A stretch of DNA of 64,000 nucleotides, taken from the NCBI GenBank assembly GCA_023430825.1, contig JAEYYL010000003.1, positions 1-64,000 on the forward strand. The letters are read 5' to 3'. The notes beneath the pieces are model-generated. The model saw only the letters and a program-made list of their open reading frames with translations, had not been told where the DNA came from and searched no databases. Origin of the DNA: Verrucomicrobiota bacterium (GTDB taxonomy: Bacteria > Verrucomicrobiota > Verrucomicrobiia > Opitutales > Opitutaceae). Positions 52,460 to 61,900 of the stretch are shown one piece after another (the first letter of the stretch is position 1; each line of letters begins with the position of its first letter). A program made the position numbers and the translations under genes.

Positions 52460-55057
52460 ATGCTGGCTCACATTCTTTCTCCACGCCCCGAAGTCACTTC
52501 CGGCCGCATTCAAGGTGTCATTGATCCCGACCGTATCACAGATCCTAAGGGGAAGTCCCTAGAGGCGAAACCAACCGAATTTGTGCGCGCCACCTTCGTG
52601 TCCAACGATGTGCGCCGGCTCGTTAAAACTCTCCAGACGCGCCTCCATTCTTCCGAGTCGGAGGTTGGCACCGTTCTATTCGAGGGCCCCAAAGGGCAGG
52701 GTAAAAGCCACCTCATCACCCTCGGCTACCATCTCGTGAAGAACAACGCCGAGCTGGTCGGTTGGCTCACGGAGCAAAAGCTCGAACTCACCATCCCGGG
52801 CAACGTCGTTGTCCTTCTTCGCAAATTTACCGACTTTCCCTTCGACACCCTCTGGCAGGTCATCGGCGATGCTATCGGAGCGAACTTCACCGGCTCGCGC
52901 CCGCCGAGCATCGAAGCGTTCCGGGCCGCGCTCGCCGGCCGAAAACTCGTCCTCCTGTTCGACGAACTGGAAAGCGGCATCCGCGCCATCGGCAGCGACA
53001 GCCAGCGACAGGACAACATCAACTTCCTTCAGATGATCTCCGAGGAGTCCATGCGCGCCGACTCCAACGTTGTTCTCATCGCCTCCGTTTACGACGGCAA
53101 CATCGAGCCCGGGCTTACCCTCAAGCGCGTCAAGCCGACCGAGATCAGATTCACCGACAACCGGGATCGGCTTCACATCCTCTTCCACCGACTCTTCGAA
53201 AAGTCTCCGTTGGCGGCGAACCCCGAAATCGACAACATCGTCAAGAGTCACGCCAACACGTGGCAGCGCTTCGGGGTCCCTGCCAACGCCGACTATGTCG
53301 AGCGTCTGCGCGAGAGTTTCCCATTCTCTCCCGAGCTAATCGACGTCGTCACCCAGCGCATTCCCCAGAGCCGGGGTGGTTTTCAGGGGACTCGTGGCGC
53401 ACTGGCATTTCTCGCCGCCCTCGTCCGTCTGCGCGGCCAGCAGACCAATCTGCTCACGCTTTCTGACGTCGCCATCACTGACGCGGACATCCGCACGTGG
53501 CTCGCGGACCTTGAGCCTTCGCAGAACCTCATCTCCTGCGCAGATGCGAACCTCCGGGACCTGGCCAAACTCCCTGCTGCCGAGCGCATCACGTCGGCCA
53601 CCTTGATCGCCAGCCTCGCGCCGTCTCGAACACTGGGCATCTCCGAAGATGAACTGGCTCGTCAAGTCCTCGACCCCGCCGGGGATTACAACCAGTTCAA
53701 ACAGACTCTCGATGGCTTCACCAAATTTGCTTCGTTCTTTCACCGACGTGACCAACACGTCTACTTCGACACTCGCGAAAACGCGCACGCCAAGGTCGAG
53801 CTTCGGAGCATCTCGGTTAAAGACAGTGAGGCGTGGGATCGGATCGCGCAGTGGTGGCGCGCTGATGTTTTCGGCGACTCCGATGCCATCATCCTTGGCG
53901 AGATCGATCTCGCCCGCAATCGGCTCGATGGTCTGCACGCGGATGGCCTTCGGTTCGTGATCTCACCTCGTCGCCTAAATGTTCGTGACCGGCACGATCT
54001 CTATTTCGGGCTGAAGCGCCGCAACACGGTCGTCCTCCTCGAACCCCGCGCAGACAAGGAAAACCTTCGCACCAACCCTGACATCCTCGCGTGGGCTCGT
54101 AAGGCCATCGCTGCTGAGGCTCTTGCAACCGCTACGATCGGTGACGCCGAGAAGGTCCGCGAGTTCTCCAAAATAGCTTCCGACCAGAAGACCGCGGTCA
54201 TCGAGGCGATCAAGAAGGTGAACTATGCCTACGTGCAGGTTCACCGCACAGGAGCAACTCCCGAGCAAGGCGATTACACGCTGGAGCCGGTCCAGCCTCT
54301 CGCGAAGCAAACCGTCCTTACGCACTTAGCGCGTAGTCTCTTCCCCGCTACCTACATTGCCGAACACATGCAGGGCCGATACTCCGAGCTGCTCGGCCGG
54401 AAGGTGGCCGCCGTGGAGGCAGAGTATCGCAATACCCTCAGCTTCCCCGTTCTCGTTTACCCGACCACCTTCATCGAGGCCGTCGACAGCCTCGTTGTGG
54501 ACGGCGTCTTCAACCTCGCACATCCTGCCGGGACACAGCACGCCGGGGAAAACGTCATGCTTCGTGAAGCCGAGCTGATGGAGTCCACCTTTGCCGCGCC
54601 GTCGGCGCGCCCCGCCGCAGCTCCGGTGAACAGGCCAGCAGATCCGAGCCCCGTCGGAGGTTTTGGTCAGCCGCCGGCTACCACGACGGGAAGAGGAGGT
54701 GGTGTCTCCGCGGCGGTGGATGTGCTCCCCTTCACCGGCACAGCCCAGACTCTCACCACTGGGTTCTGCGATTCCCGGCAGGCACTTCGTCAGGAGGTAG
54801 CCGCCAAGCTTGATCAAGCCGAAGACCAGATTGTGGTTCGTGTCCGCATCGGAATCACCTTCGATGCCCGCACATCTGACATGTCCACGCTCCCTTCTTT
54901 CCTGCGTGGTTCGCTCACCGGAACGGGATTGTTCAGCGGTGAGGTCACGTTCGAGTTTCCTGGCTCGTTCAACAAGGCCGCTGTGGAAGCCATGATGGAA
55001 CGTCTCCCGGATTTCGCGCCCGGCTCAGCCAAAGTGACGCTGACGCTCGCATCCTGA
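52460..55057 (+). CDS. DUF499/BrxC-PglY-like AAA+ ATPase
   Basis: The product has 865 residues. Near the N-terminus LSPRPEVTSGRIQGVIDPDRI resembles the DUF499 opening. Walker A is FEGPKGQGKSHLITLGYHL at about residues 76-83, and Walker B is KLVLLFDELESG, with Asp168-Glu169. The remainder is helical and ends in a Ser/Pro/Gly-rich linker and a compact beta-rich C-terminal domain. DUF499 ATPases are core partners of PglZ and DUF1156 methylases in BREX-related defence loci. The ATG at 52460 is preferred over 52364, whose extra 32 residues overlap the dyad. The next gene starts 8 bp later. Confidence 0.8.
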   Translation: MLAHILSPRPEVTSGRIQGVIDPDRITDPKGKSLEAKPTEFVRATFVSNDVRRLVKTLQTRLHSSESEVGTVLFEGPKGQGKSHLITLGYHLVKNNAELVGWLTEQKLELTIPGNVVVLLRKFTDFPFDTLWQVIGDAIGANFTGSRPPSIEAFRAALAGRKLVLLFDELESGIRAIGSDSQRQDNINFLQMISEESMRADSNVVLIASVYDGNIEPGLTLKRVKPTEIRFTDNRDRLHILFHRLFEKSPLAANPEIDNIVKSHANTWQRFGVPANADYVERLRESFPFSPELIDVVTQRIPQSRGGFQGTRGALAFLAALVRLRGQQTNLLTLSDVAITDADIRTWLADLEPSQNLISCADANLRDLAKLPAAERITSATLIASLAPSRTLGISEDELARQVLDPAGDYNQFKQTLDGFTKFASFFHRRDQHVYFDTRENAHAKVELRSISVKDSEAWDRIAQWWRADVFGDSDAIILGEIDLARNRLDGLHADGLRFVISPRRLNVRDRHDLYFGLKRRNTVVLLEPRADKENLRTNPDILAWARKAIAAEALATATIGDAEKVREFSKIASDQKTAVIEAIKKVNYAYVQVHRTGATPEQGDYTLEPVQPLAKQTVLTHLARSLFPATYIAEHMQGRYSELLGRKVAAVEAEYRNTLSFPVLVYPTTFIEAVDSLVVDGVFNLAHPAGTQHAGENVMLREAELMESTFAAPSARPAAAPVNRPADPSPVGGFGQPPATTTGRGGGVSAAVDVLPFTGTAQTLTTGFCDSRQALRQEVAAKLDQAEDQIVVRVRIGITFDARTSDMSTLPSFLRGSLTGTGLFSGEVTFEFPGSFNKAAVEAMMERLPDFAPGSAKVTLTLAS

Positions 55058-55065
55058 TCTCCGCC

Positions 55066-56073
55066 ATGTCCGCCCTCGTCGATTTTCCTCCTGGATTGCT
55101 TCTTGTCGGCGGCTCACGTGTGCCCGGTATCGCCGAGTGGCTGATGCAATCCGTGTGGTCCCCAGAGCGCTTCGCCTCGCTCCCTCGCGAGGAATACCTG
55201 CGCCTCGGGGAGGACTCGGTTTGCCGAGCCGAGGAGGCGATCTCCACAGGCGCTTCCCGTGTTTGGGATGAGCTGGTTGCAGCTTCTGCTCACGCTCTGA
55301 CCCCTCGCGGGTATCTCGGCCTGGACTCGCCGCCCTCTTCAGCCCAGCCCGTCAGCCGCGCGGTCATCGTGTTTGATGGCCTGTCTCTCCGTGAGCTTCC
55401 TCTCCTCCTTTCGCTGGCGGCAAAAACGGGCTTTCGGGTGGACGACGCACGGGCTATGGCGACCTGCCTGCCGACTGAAACGATCGACTTCGTTTCCCAG
55501 CGCGTTCTCGGTGCGGATGCGGCCTACGGGACGGGACCGAGTCAGCTGCCAGGCCACGGTGCGCTCACGTCGCGTGGCGTTTTTGCCGCATACCTCGATA
55601 GTCTAAACCCGCGAGTGTCGCTCCCGAGCGGCAAGTCGCTGCTTCTGTGGTCCACCTATCCGGATCGACTCTTCAAGGACGACGAAGCGCGATTCGATAC
55701 CCAGCTCTTCCCCCAGTTTTGCGAGCATGTCTCCACCCTGTGGAAATACACGGTGCAGGCCGTGCCAGCAGGCGTGCCCATCGTTCTCACCAGTGACCAC
55801 GGTTATATTTTTTTCGGTGGCACAGCGGAGAGTTCACGCGAATCCACCGCGACCGAACAACTCCATCAACAACGCCACCAAGTCTTCGAAGACCAAGCGC
55901 CGTATCCGGCGCCACACCCTGATCTCCAGCGACTGCCCGAGCGACGCCTCGCCCTGCTGCGTGGCCGCCTCAAGACCCGCCCCAGGGGCGGCAGTGGCCG
56001 CAAGCTTTACCAGCACGGCGGCCTTTCCCTCATGGAGTCCCTCGTCCCGTGGGTTCTCCTCAACCGCAACTAA
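55066..56073 (+). CDS. PglZ-domain protein
   Basis: The 335-residue product carries the PglZ fold's key segments. AVIVFDGLSLREL has Asp104 and the following Gly, IVLTSDHGYIFFGG has Asp244-His245, and YQHGGLSLMESLVPWVLL has His317. These are the metal-site residues shared with alkaline-phosphatase-like enzymes. PglZ is the universal component of BREX and related anti-phage systems. It is shorter than type 1 PglZ (about 800 residues), so this is the minimal catalytic form. The gene follows the ATPase by 8 bp. Confidence 0.88.
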   Translation: MSALVDFPPGLLLVGGSRVPGIAEWLMQSVWSPERFASLPREEYLRLGEDSVCRAEEAISTGASRVWDELVAASAHALTPRGYLGLDSPPSSAQPVSRAVIVFDGLSLRELPLLLSLAAKTGFRVDDARAMATCLPTETIDFVSQRVLGADAAYGTGPSQLPGHGALTSRGVFAAYLDSLNPRVSLPSGKSLLLWSTYPDRLFKDDEARFDTQLFPQFCEHVSTLWKYTVQAVPAGVPIVLTSDHGYIFFGGTAESSRESTATEQLHQQRHQVFEDQAPYPAPHPDLQRLPERRLALLRGRLKTRPRGGSGRKLYQHGGLSLMESLVPWVLLNRN

Positions 56074-56085
56074 TCTCTCTCCACC

Positions 56086-56319
56086 ATGAGCAAAATCAAA
56101 GTCGGCACCCAGATCGAAGAGGAGATCTACCAGCAATTGAAGTTGGTCGCTGCCCGCGAACGCCGCCCCGTGGGCGAACTCGTCCAGGATGCCGTCACCT
56201 TTTATCTCCGTCGCCAGCGTAAATCCGGCCTCGCTCGGCTACTCGAACGTGGCCCGACCTTCGCCGTGAGCGAAGCCGATCACCGCGAAATCATGGAAGC
56301 GGATTTTTACGACCAGTGA
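56086..56319 (+). CDS. Ribbon-helix-helix antitoxin-like protein
   Basis: The 77-residue product has an N-terminal RHH segment (KIKVGTQIEEEIYQQLKLVAARERRPVGELVQDAVTFYL), with a strand and two helices as in CopG/MetJ/Arc proteins. A short C-terminal tail (FAVSEADHREIMEADFYDQ) looks like the toxin-binding part of VapB- or RelB-type antitoxins. It is followed 16 bp later by a PIN toxin. The arrangement supports a toxin-antitoxin pair. Confidence 0.8.
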   Translation: MSKIKVGTQIEEEIYQQLKLVAARERRPVGELVQDAVTFYLRRQRKSGLARLLERGPTFAVSEADHREIMEADFYDQ

Positions 56320-56335
56320 GCGCAACCCGGACGAC

Positions 56336-56839
56336 ATGACTCTCGACGAAATCCGCAACCGCACCCGCGTCCTCATCGACGCCAACGTGCTCATCTATGG
56401 CATCCGCCGCTCTTCGCTCCAATGTCGGGCGCTCCTTGCACGCTGCGATTCCGGCGCCTTGGAGGGCATCATCACAACGACCATCCTCGCTGAGTTCAGC
56501 CACCGCCGGATGGTCGAGGAAGCGAAGTTCAAGGGTCTGGTCGGCTCTAATCCTGCCCGCGCTTTATCTGAGAATCGTAGTCTGCTGCGGTCGCTTTCCG
56601 CCTACGCAGACGAGGTGCGCGATCTTCTCGGCGGAGGTCTTCTGGTCGAGCAGGTAATGCCCGAAGACTTTCACCTAGCACTTGAGTTTCAGCAGAAGTT
56701 CGCGCTGCTCACGAACGACTCCCTCAACCTCGCGGTCGCCCGTCGGCTAGGCGTCAGCGAACTTGCGACCGCCGACAAGGGTTTCGATTCCGCCCAGGGA
56801 TTCATCGTCTACAAGCCGAACGATATCGCCCTTCTATGA
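56336..56839 (+). CDS. PIN-domain toxin (VapC-like)
   Basis: The product has 167 residues. The PIN acidic residues are visible: Asp15 in VLIDANVLIYG, Glu53 in TTILAEFSHRR, Asp128 in LLTNDSLNLAVARRLGV, and Asp147 in LATADKGFD. These ligate the Mg2+ used for RNA cleavage in VapC toxins. It is a little longer than the usual 130-140 residues. The stop overlaps the start of the AlbA_2 gene by 4 bp (ATGA). Confidence 0.85.
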   Translation: MTLDEIRNRTRVLIDANVLIYGIRRSSLQCRALLARCDSGALEGIITTTILAEFSHRRMVEEAKFKGLVGSNPARALSENRSLLRSLSAYADEVRDLLGGGLLVEQVMPEDFHLALEFQQKFALLTNDSLNLAVARRLGVSELATADKGFDSAQGFIVYKPNDIALL

Positions 56840-57837
56840 ACGTGATCGCCACCACCTCAGAAGCCTTGCTGCAAGAGACCGCCTCGCTGGATCTCAAGCG
56901 TAGCTTCAATCCGGCCAGCAATGGGGAGTGGTGCGAACTCTTGAAGGACCTAGTGGCTATGGCTAACTCGGGCGGGGGGCGTATCATCATCGGCCTCAGT
57001 GACGACGGCACACCATCGGGCATCTGTTCGCGGAATTGCCGGTCGATCGACCCTGCGGTTTTTGTAGACAAGATTCACTCGTATACGGGGGTGCATTTCG
57101 CCGGAGTTTCGACACGCTCTGAATCGCAGGCTGGAGTCGAAGTGACTGTTTTTGTCGTCGAAGACGCGCCTGTCCCTCTCGTTTTCGACAAGGCCGGCAA
57201 CTACCAGCCGACCGAGGGCAAGCAGCGCAACGCGTTCAATCAAGGCACACTCTACGTTCGGCACGGCGCCAAGAGTGAGCCTGCTACCTCTGCCGACATT
57301 CGGGAGATCCTCGATCGCCATCTGAAGCGCGCACGCGAGGCACTCCTCGTAAACCTTCGCCAAGTAGTTGAAGCCCCGGCCGGGTCGGTTGTGTCAATCG
57401 CTCCTCGGGCCGTCTCAACGAACGACTTTTCCGCTCACCCGGTCCGGCTCGTTGAAGATCCCGCCGCTGCACCGGCCGCAATGCTCGATCCCAACATCAC
57501 GCATCCGCACCGGCAGAAGGAAGTGATCGCAAAGGTCAACGAGCGGCTAGCCGGCAAAACGCATGTAACCTCCGCGGATGTTCTGGCGATTCGCCGTATC
57601 CACCGACTGGAGGCTAACCGTTCTCTCTGCTATCAGCCGAGGTTCGGCTCCTGCCAGTATAGCGACCTTTTCGTCGAGTGGATCATCAGCCACATTCAAG
57701 CGGACCCGAATTTCCTTCGGGATGTGAAGCATCGCTTCCACGAACTGACCGTGGCGCATAATGCCGCCACCCGTCGGCGTCGCCGCTCCACTCGGATGAG
57801 CACCTACGGTCAGCCGAGTTCCGCTTTTTCGTCATGA
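56836..57837 (+). CDS. AlbA_2 (schlafen-like) domain protein
   Basis: The 333-residue product has the AlbA_2 pattern. TASLDLKRSFNP is the E/D-x-K stretch, and WCELLKDLVAMANSGGGRIIIGLSDDGTPSGI is the helix plus glycine-rich loop seen in Slfn-type domains, which have been called both nucleic-acid and ATP binding. The C-terminal half has no recognised domain but ends in a basic run (RRRRRSTRM). It shares 4-bp overlaps with both neighbours (ATGA on each side), so it is translated in coupled fashion with the PIN toxin and the first TIR protein. Confidence 0.75.
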   Translation: MNVIATTSEALLQETASLDLKRSFNPASNGEWCELLKDLVAMANSGGGRIIIGLSDDGTPSGICSRNCRSIDPAVFVDKIHSYTGVHFAGVSTRSESQAGVEVTVFVVEDAPVPLVFDKAGNYQPTEGKQRNAFNQGTLYVRHGAKSEPATSADIREILDRHLKRAREALLVNLRQVVEAPAGSVVSIAPRAVSTNDFSAHPVRLVEDPAAAPAAMLDPNITHPHRQKEVIAKVNERLAGKTHVTSADVLAIRRIHRLEANRSLCYQPRFGSCQYSDLFVEWIISHIQADPNFLRDVKHRFHELTVAHNAATRRRRRSTRMSTYGQPSSAFSS

Positions 57838-58391
57838 ACCAGTCCTATCCAGCTCGCACTCTGCTCGGAGCCTTGTCCGGCCTCCAAATCGCCCCTGTCC
57901 GTCGCAAAATCTTCGTCAGCTACCACCACGCGCATGACCAAGGGTATTACAACGAACTGTCCCGTGTGCTGCACGATCAGATGGACGTGGTCTTCGACAA
58001 CTCGCTCGATCGCCGTATCGACAGCGACAACACGGAATACGTGATCCAACGCATCCGCGATAATTTCATCTCTGGCACATCCTGCACGATCGTCCTTTGC
58101 GGACCGGAGACCTACCAGCGAAAATACGTGGATTGGGAAATCAAGGCCACGCTGGATAAGGGCCACGGTTTGATCGGCCTGCACCTGCCCACAGCGGTTC
58201 GCGGGGATCAGGGCGGCATCCTTGTCGCGAGCCGTCTGTATCAAAACATCCAATCCGGTTACGCCCTCTGGAAATCGTGGAACGACCTTGCGGCAAACCC
58301 GCGGCTCATGGCCACGTGGATTGAAGATGCGGTTGCTCGTGACCAGAGCAAGATCGTCAACCCACACGAGATCAAATCCCGCAACGGGTAA
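57834..58391 (+). CDS. TIR-like DUF1863 protein (ThsB-like)
   Basis: The product has 185 residues. KIFVSYHHAHDQGYYNEL opens a TIR-like fold, and NTEYVIQRIRDNFISGTSCTIVLCGPETYQRKYVDWEIKATLDKG matches the DUF1863/MTH538 family. Glu102 in VDWEIK is the candidate NAD-cleaving residue. ThsB of Thoeris belongs to this TIR-like group. No SIR2-like ThsA partner is in the visible operon. The first 24 residues before the domain are short and unstructured. The start overlaps the AlbA_2 stop (ATGA). Confidence 0.85.
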   Translation: MNQSYPARTLLGALSGLQIAPVRRKIFVSYHHAHDQGYYNELSRVLHDQMDVVFDNSLDRRIDSDNTEYVIQRIRDNFISGTSCTIVLCGPETYQRKYVDWEIKATLDKGHGLIGLHLPTAVRGDQGGILVASRLYQNIQSGYALWKSWNDLAANPRLMATWIEDAVARDQSKIVNPHEIKSRNG

Positions 58392-58398
58392 CTTTACC

Positions 58399-58959
58399 AT
58401 GGCCACGATCAAAGAAGGGAATTTCTCCATCAATCTCGGCCTGGTAAAGCTCGATGGGCGTCTCACCGACGATGACCGCCAATGCGCTTGGGAACTCTAC
58501 GCTGAGATCATCACGCGGGTCGCTGTCGTCGGGAAGTGGAGCGATAAAGAGGCCACCAGTTTCGAAGGCGAGATCTACGCTGAAAGCTTCACCTCGCTGC
58601 ACCGGTTCTTCCAAGAAGCGCGGGGCATCATGCGAAAATTCCCCGTGGGGCGCATCGACAAGCCGACCAAGGACCACTTGGGAGTCATGATCCAGCGGAT
58701 TCTAACCGATGCGCTCCGGCCTTTTTTGGAGAAGTGGCAAGGCAACTACAGGTCGTGGTGGGAACTTCAGATGAATTCGCCGCGTAATCCGTTCGATGTG
58801 CAGGCCGAATTCAAGGACTTGAAAGGACTTCTGGAAGACTGGTCAGCCATCCGCCGCATCATGCGCCGCGCCGCTCACGAAATCTGCGAGGCCTACCAGC
58901 TCGAACCCGTCATCCAGCCACCATCTCAACCGGCGGAGCCCGCCCGCAGAGTCATTTAA
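58399..58959 (+). CDS. Unknown protein in the defence operon
   Basis: The 186-residue product is not recognised. It begins MATIKEGNFSINLGLVKLDGRLTDDDRQCAWELYAEIITRVAV, with a beta-strand pair followed by a long helix. It continues with mostly helical sequence (FHRFFQEARGIMRKF and LKGLLEDWSAIRRIMRRAAHEICEAYQLE). It lies 8 bp after the TIR-like gene and 6 bp before the methylase, so it is probably part of the system. It could be a TIR partner, a regulator or a structural component. Confidence 0.65.
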   Translation: MATIKEGNFSINLGLVKLDGRLTDDDRQCAWELYAEIITRVAVVGKWSDKEATSFEGEIYAESFTSLHRFFQEARGIMRKFPVGRIDKPTKDHLGVMIQRILTDALRPFLEKWQGNYRSWWELQMNSPRNPFDVQAEFKDLKGLLEDWSAIRRIMRRAAHEICEAYQLEPVIQPPSQPAEPARRVI

Positions 58960-58964
58960 TCGCT

Positions 58965-61900
58965 ATGTCCAAACGCGCCATCGAAGAGTCTTTCCCTATT
59001 GTTGAGATCAACCGCCTGGTTGTTCCCGAGCGCAATGGGTTCAAGCCCATCTATCAGATGCACAAATCCTTCGCGCCCCGCGCTTCCTGCGTTTTCCGGG
59101 CTATTCTCTTGGGCGCGCTCAAGCCTGCCGGCACCAACATTATTGAAGAGTTCTACAAGGACCATACTAACGACCCCGACACGAAAGACAAGGTAGTCCT
59201 AGATACCTTCATGGGTGGCGGCACGACCATCGTCGAAGCGGTCCGCATGGGTATTCGTCCTATTGGTATCGAGCTTAACCCTGTTCCGTGGTTTGTAGTA
59301 AAAATGGCCCTTGCCCCGGCAGATGTGGAGGCCTTCGACGCTAGCGTAAAACGACTTGAAGAACGTCCGGTCGCGTGGTCTGGCAAATCGCTCACTGACA
59401 CGCTTGCCGAACTTTATGAGACCGAGGCCCCAGTATATCTGGACAACGAGACAAACCAGGCTGTGAAGCCAAAAGCCCACGCAATTCACACGTATTGGGT
59501 AAAATCGGCCATCTGCACGAGCCCGACATGCCGCAAGCAGGTTCCGCTCTTCAAAAACTACATCGTCGCGAACAAGACACCGACTATCCGTTACCACGCT
59601 GACTGCACCTGTCCACGTTGTCAGAAAACATTCGACTGGGAGTTGGAGCCTGCCGCTCTTGTTTCAGATCCCGCGCAGATGGTGCATGCCAGCGCCTACT
59701 CGGCCGGCGTAAGTCGTAGCACTGTCCGATGGACGTATGCCCACCCCGAAGGAGGTATCTACGTGGCGCAGGGGGACGCAAAAGGCGGGCAATCCACTGT
59801 CCGTCACGGGCGCGTTCCAACTGCGCACGTTTGTTGCCCCCATTGCTACGAAACGGTTAAACCGCGGCTTTCGACCACCAAGCCAAAGCGGAAGAAAATT
59901 CCCCTGAGTGTATTGCACTGTCCGAACACTGATGAAGTCTTTCAGTGGCGCGGAGAGCTGCCGCCAGGCATTACGGTCTCCTCGCCCCTTGGGGGCAATT
60001 TTGAACCACATCGCGGAAATGTTCCTGAAAACGGTGAGTTTCTTTGTCCGCACTGCGGCCAAAGAGACGAAAACATACGTTCAGTCCGTGCGCTACCCGA
60101 GAATGAACGGTTCCCCCTGAGTGCTTATGCGGCCCAATCTTACTGGGCAGCTGGTGATCCGAGAGAAGATGACGACGATAATGTAGAGGGTGATTTGTTC
60201 GTGACCATCAGCCCAGATAGGGTCGGCGCAGTATGCAGCAAGACAGACAATTTAGTTTGGAAGAATAAGGGTAAGTTCTTTCACTCCATATCGCCCAAGC
60301 AATTAGCGAGTTATCAGTCAATTAAAGCGACTTGGGCAAGGAACCAAGACAGTCTTCCACATCCACGATCAGCCATCCCGCCTGGACAGGAAACAAAGCG
60401 CCTACACGAACACCATTATCGTGGTTTTAAGGACATGTTTTTGGATCGGCAGCTGTTGGCTTTGAGCACTCTGCTACACGCAATCGCCCAAGAGGAAAAC
60501 GAGGCATGCCGCAACTTATTGCTCTTGGTTTTCTCGGGAACCGTAGAGCGCAATAATCTTTTCTGCCGGTATTTCAACGACCGAAACACAATACAGGGGA
60601 ATTTCGACCGTCACGATTACGCGCCAAAAATTGATCCGGCTGAGAATTGCGTTTGGGGGCCAAGTGAAGTCCGCGGCAGTTTCCACAATATGCTCGGACG
60701 CGTAAAGGAGGGCCTGGAATTTAGAAGAAAGGTTTATGACCGCGACATTAACCGCCTTGGCGCAAAAGATAATTTGATTCTTTCCGGTGAATCGATCGAG
60801 CCGGGGCGAGAAACTCTCCATAATGGCGACTCCCGCGAAGAGATTCGGAAGCTAGAGGACCTAGCTGATGCAGTCATTACAGATCCACCATACGCTGGCA
60901 ACGTAAACTACAGCGAGCTATACGATTTCTTCTATGTCTGGCTTCGCCTAGTCCTAAAGAACACTTACCACTCTTTTCAGCCAGAATATACGCCCAAGAC
61001 TACGGAGATTGTGGAAAACAAATCACGGGGCTTATCCAATGACGATTTTCGCGTCGGCCTCAAGACGGTGTTCGAGCGAGCCCACGACAAATTAAAGGAA
61101 GACGGCGTGATGGCATTCACCTACCATCACTCAGGCAATCAACAATGGGTGGATTTGTGTGACGCCGTGTGTCTGGCAGGCTTTGTTATCGAGGCCGTCT
61201 ATCCAGTTCATGCCGAAAAAGAATCGTCCCTAAACCTTCAAAACAACGAAGGCATCTCTTACGACCTAATCCACGTTTGCCGCAAGCGCCCCGCCGATCT
61301 TGGTCGGCGCAAGCGCACGTGGCAGGGCATACGGCAGGACATTCGCAAGAGAGCAGCTGAAGAAATCAAAGTTATCGAGAGCGGTCGTTACGGTCGTGAA
61401 CCTCTTGCCCCGTCAGATGTGCGCATGATCCTGATCGGGAAGTGCCTGGAGCTTTATTCGAAGCACTACGGCATCGTTATCGACGGTGAGGCTAATGTTC
61501 TACCCATGAAACGAGCGCTCGAAGACATTGACGAGATGGTGCAACAGCTCATCACCAAAGAAAATCCGCTTCCTAATGAGTTGGAGAACGTGGATGTAGT
61601 TTCCCGCGTATGGCTACGGGCTTTGTGCAACATTCGCGAGGTGTCGATTGATTCTGTCCGTAAGCTCACCCAGGGCATTTTTGAGCTTAGCGATCTGACC
61701 GACTACGATCCGCCTCTCGTAAGAAAAGGCCGTGTGAAAGGTGGCCGCACTTACACGGTTCTATCCCCTACCGAGCGACTTGATGCCCTTCACAAGAAGT
61801 TGAGCAATATAGACAACACCCTTAGCCAAATGGAGTTCATTCAAATTGAAGACAACTCCCTGTCCGCCATGGGACCTAATCTGATCGACGTGCTTCATTA

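Noticed and set aside
52077..52562. A 161-residue plus-strand frame at the head of the defence operon
   Set aside because: It overlaps the start of the ATPase in another frame, has no family features, and is rich in Arg/Ser/Pro as expected from a chance frame.
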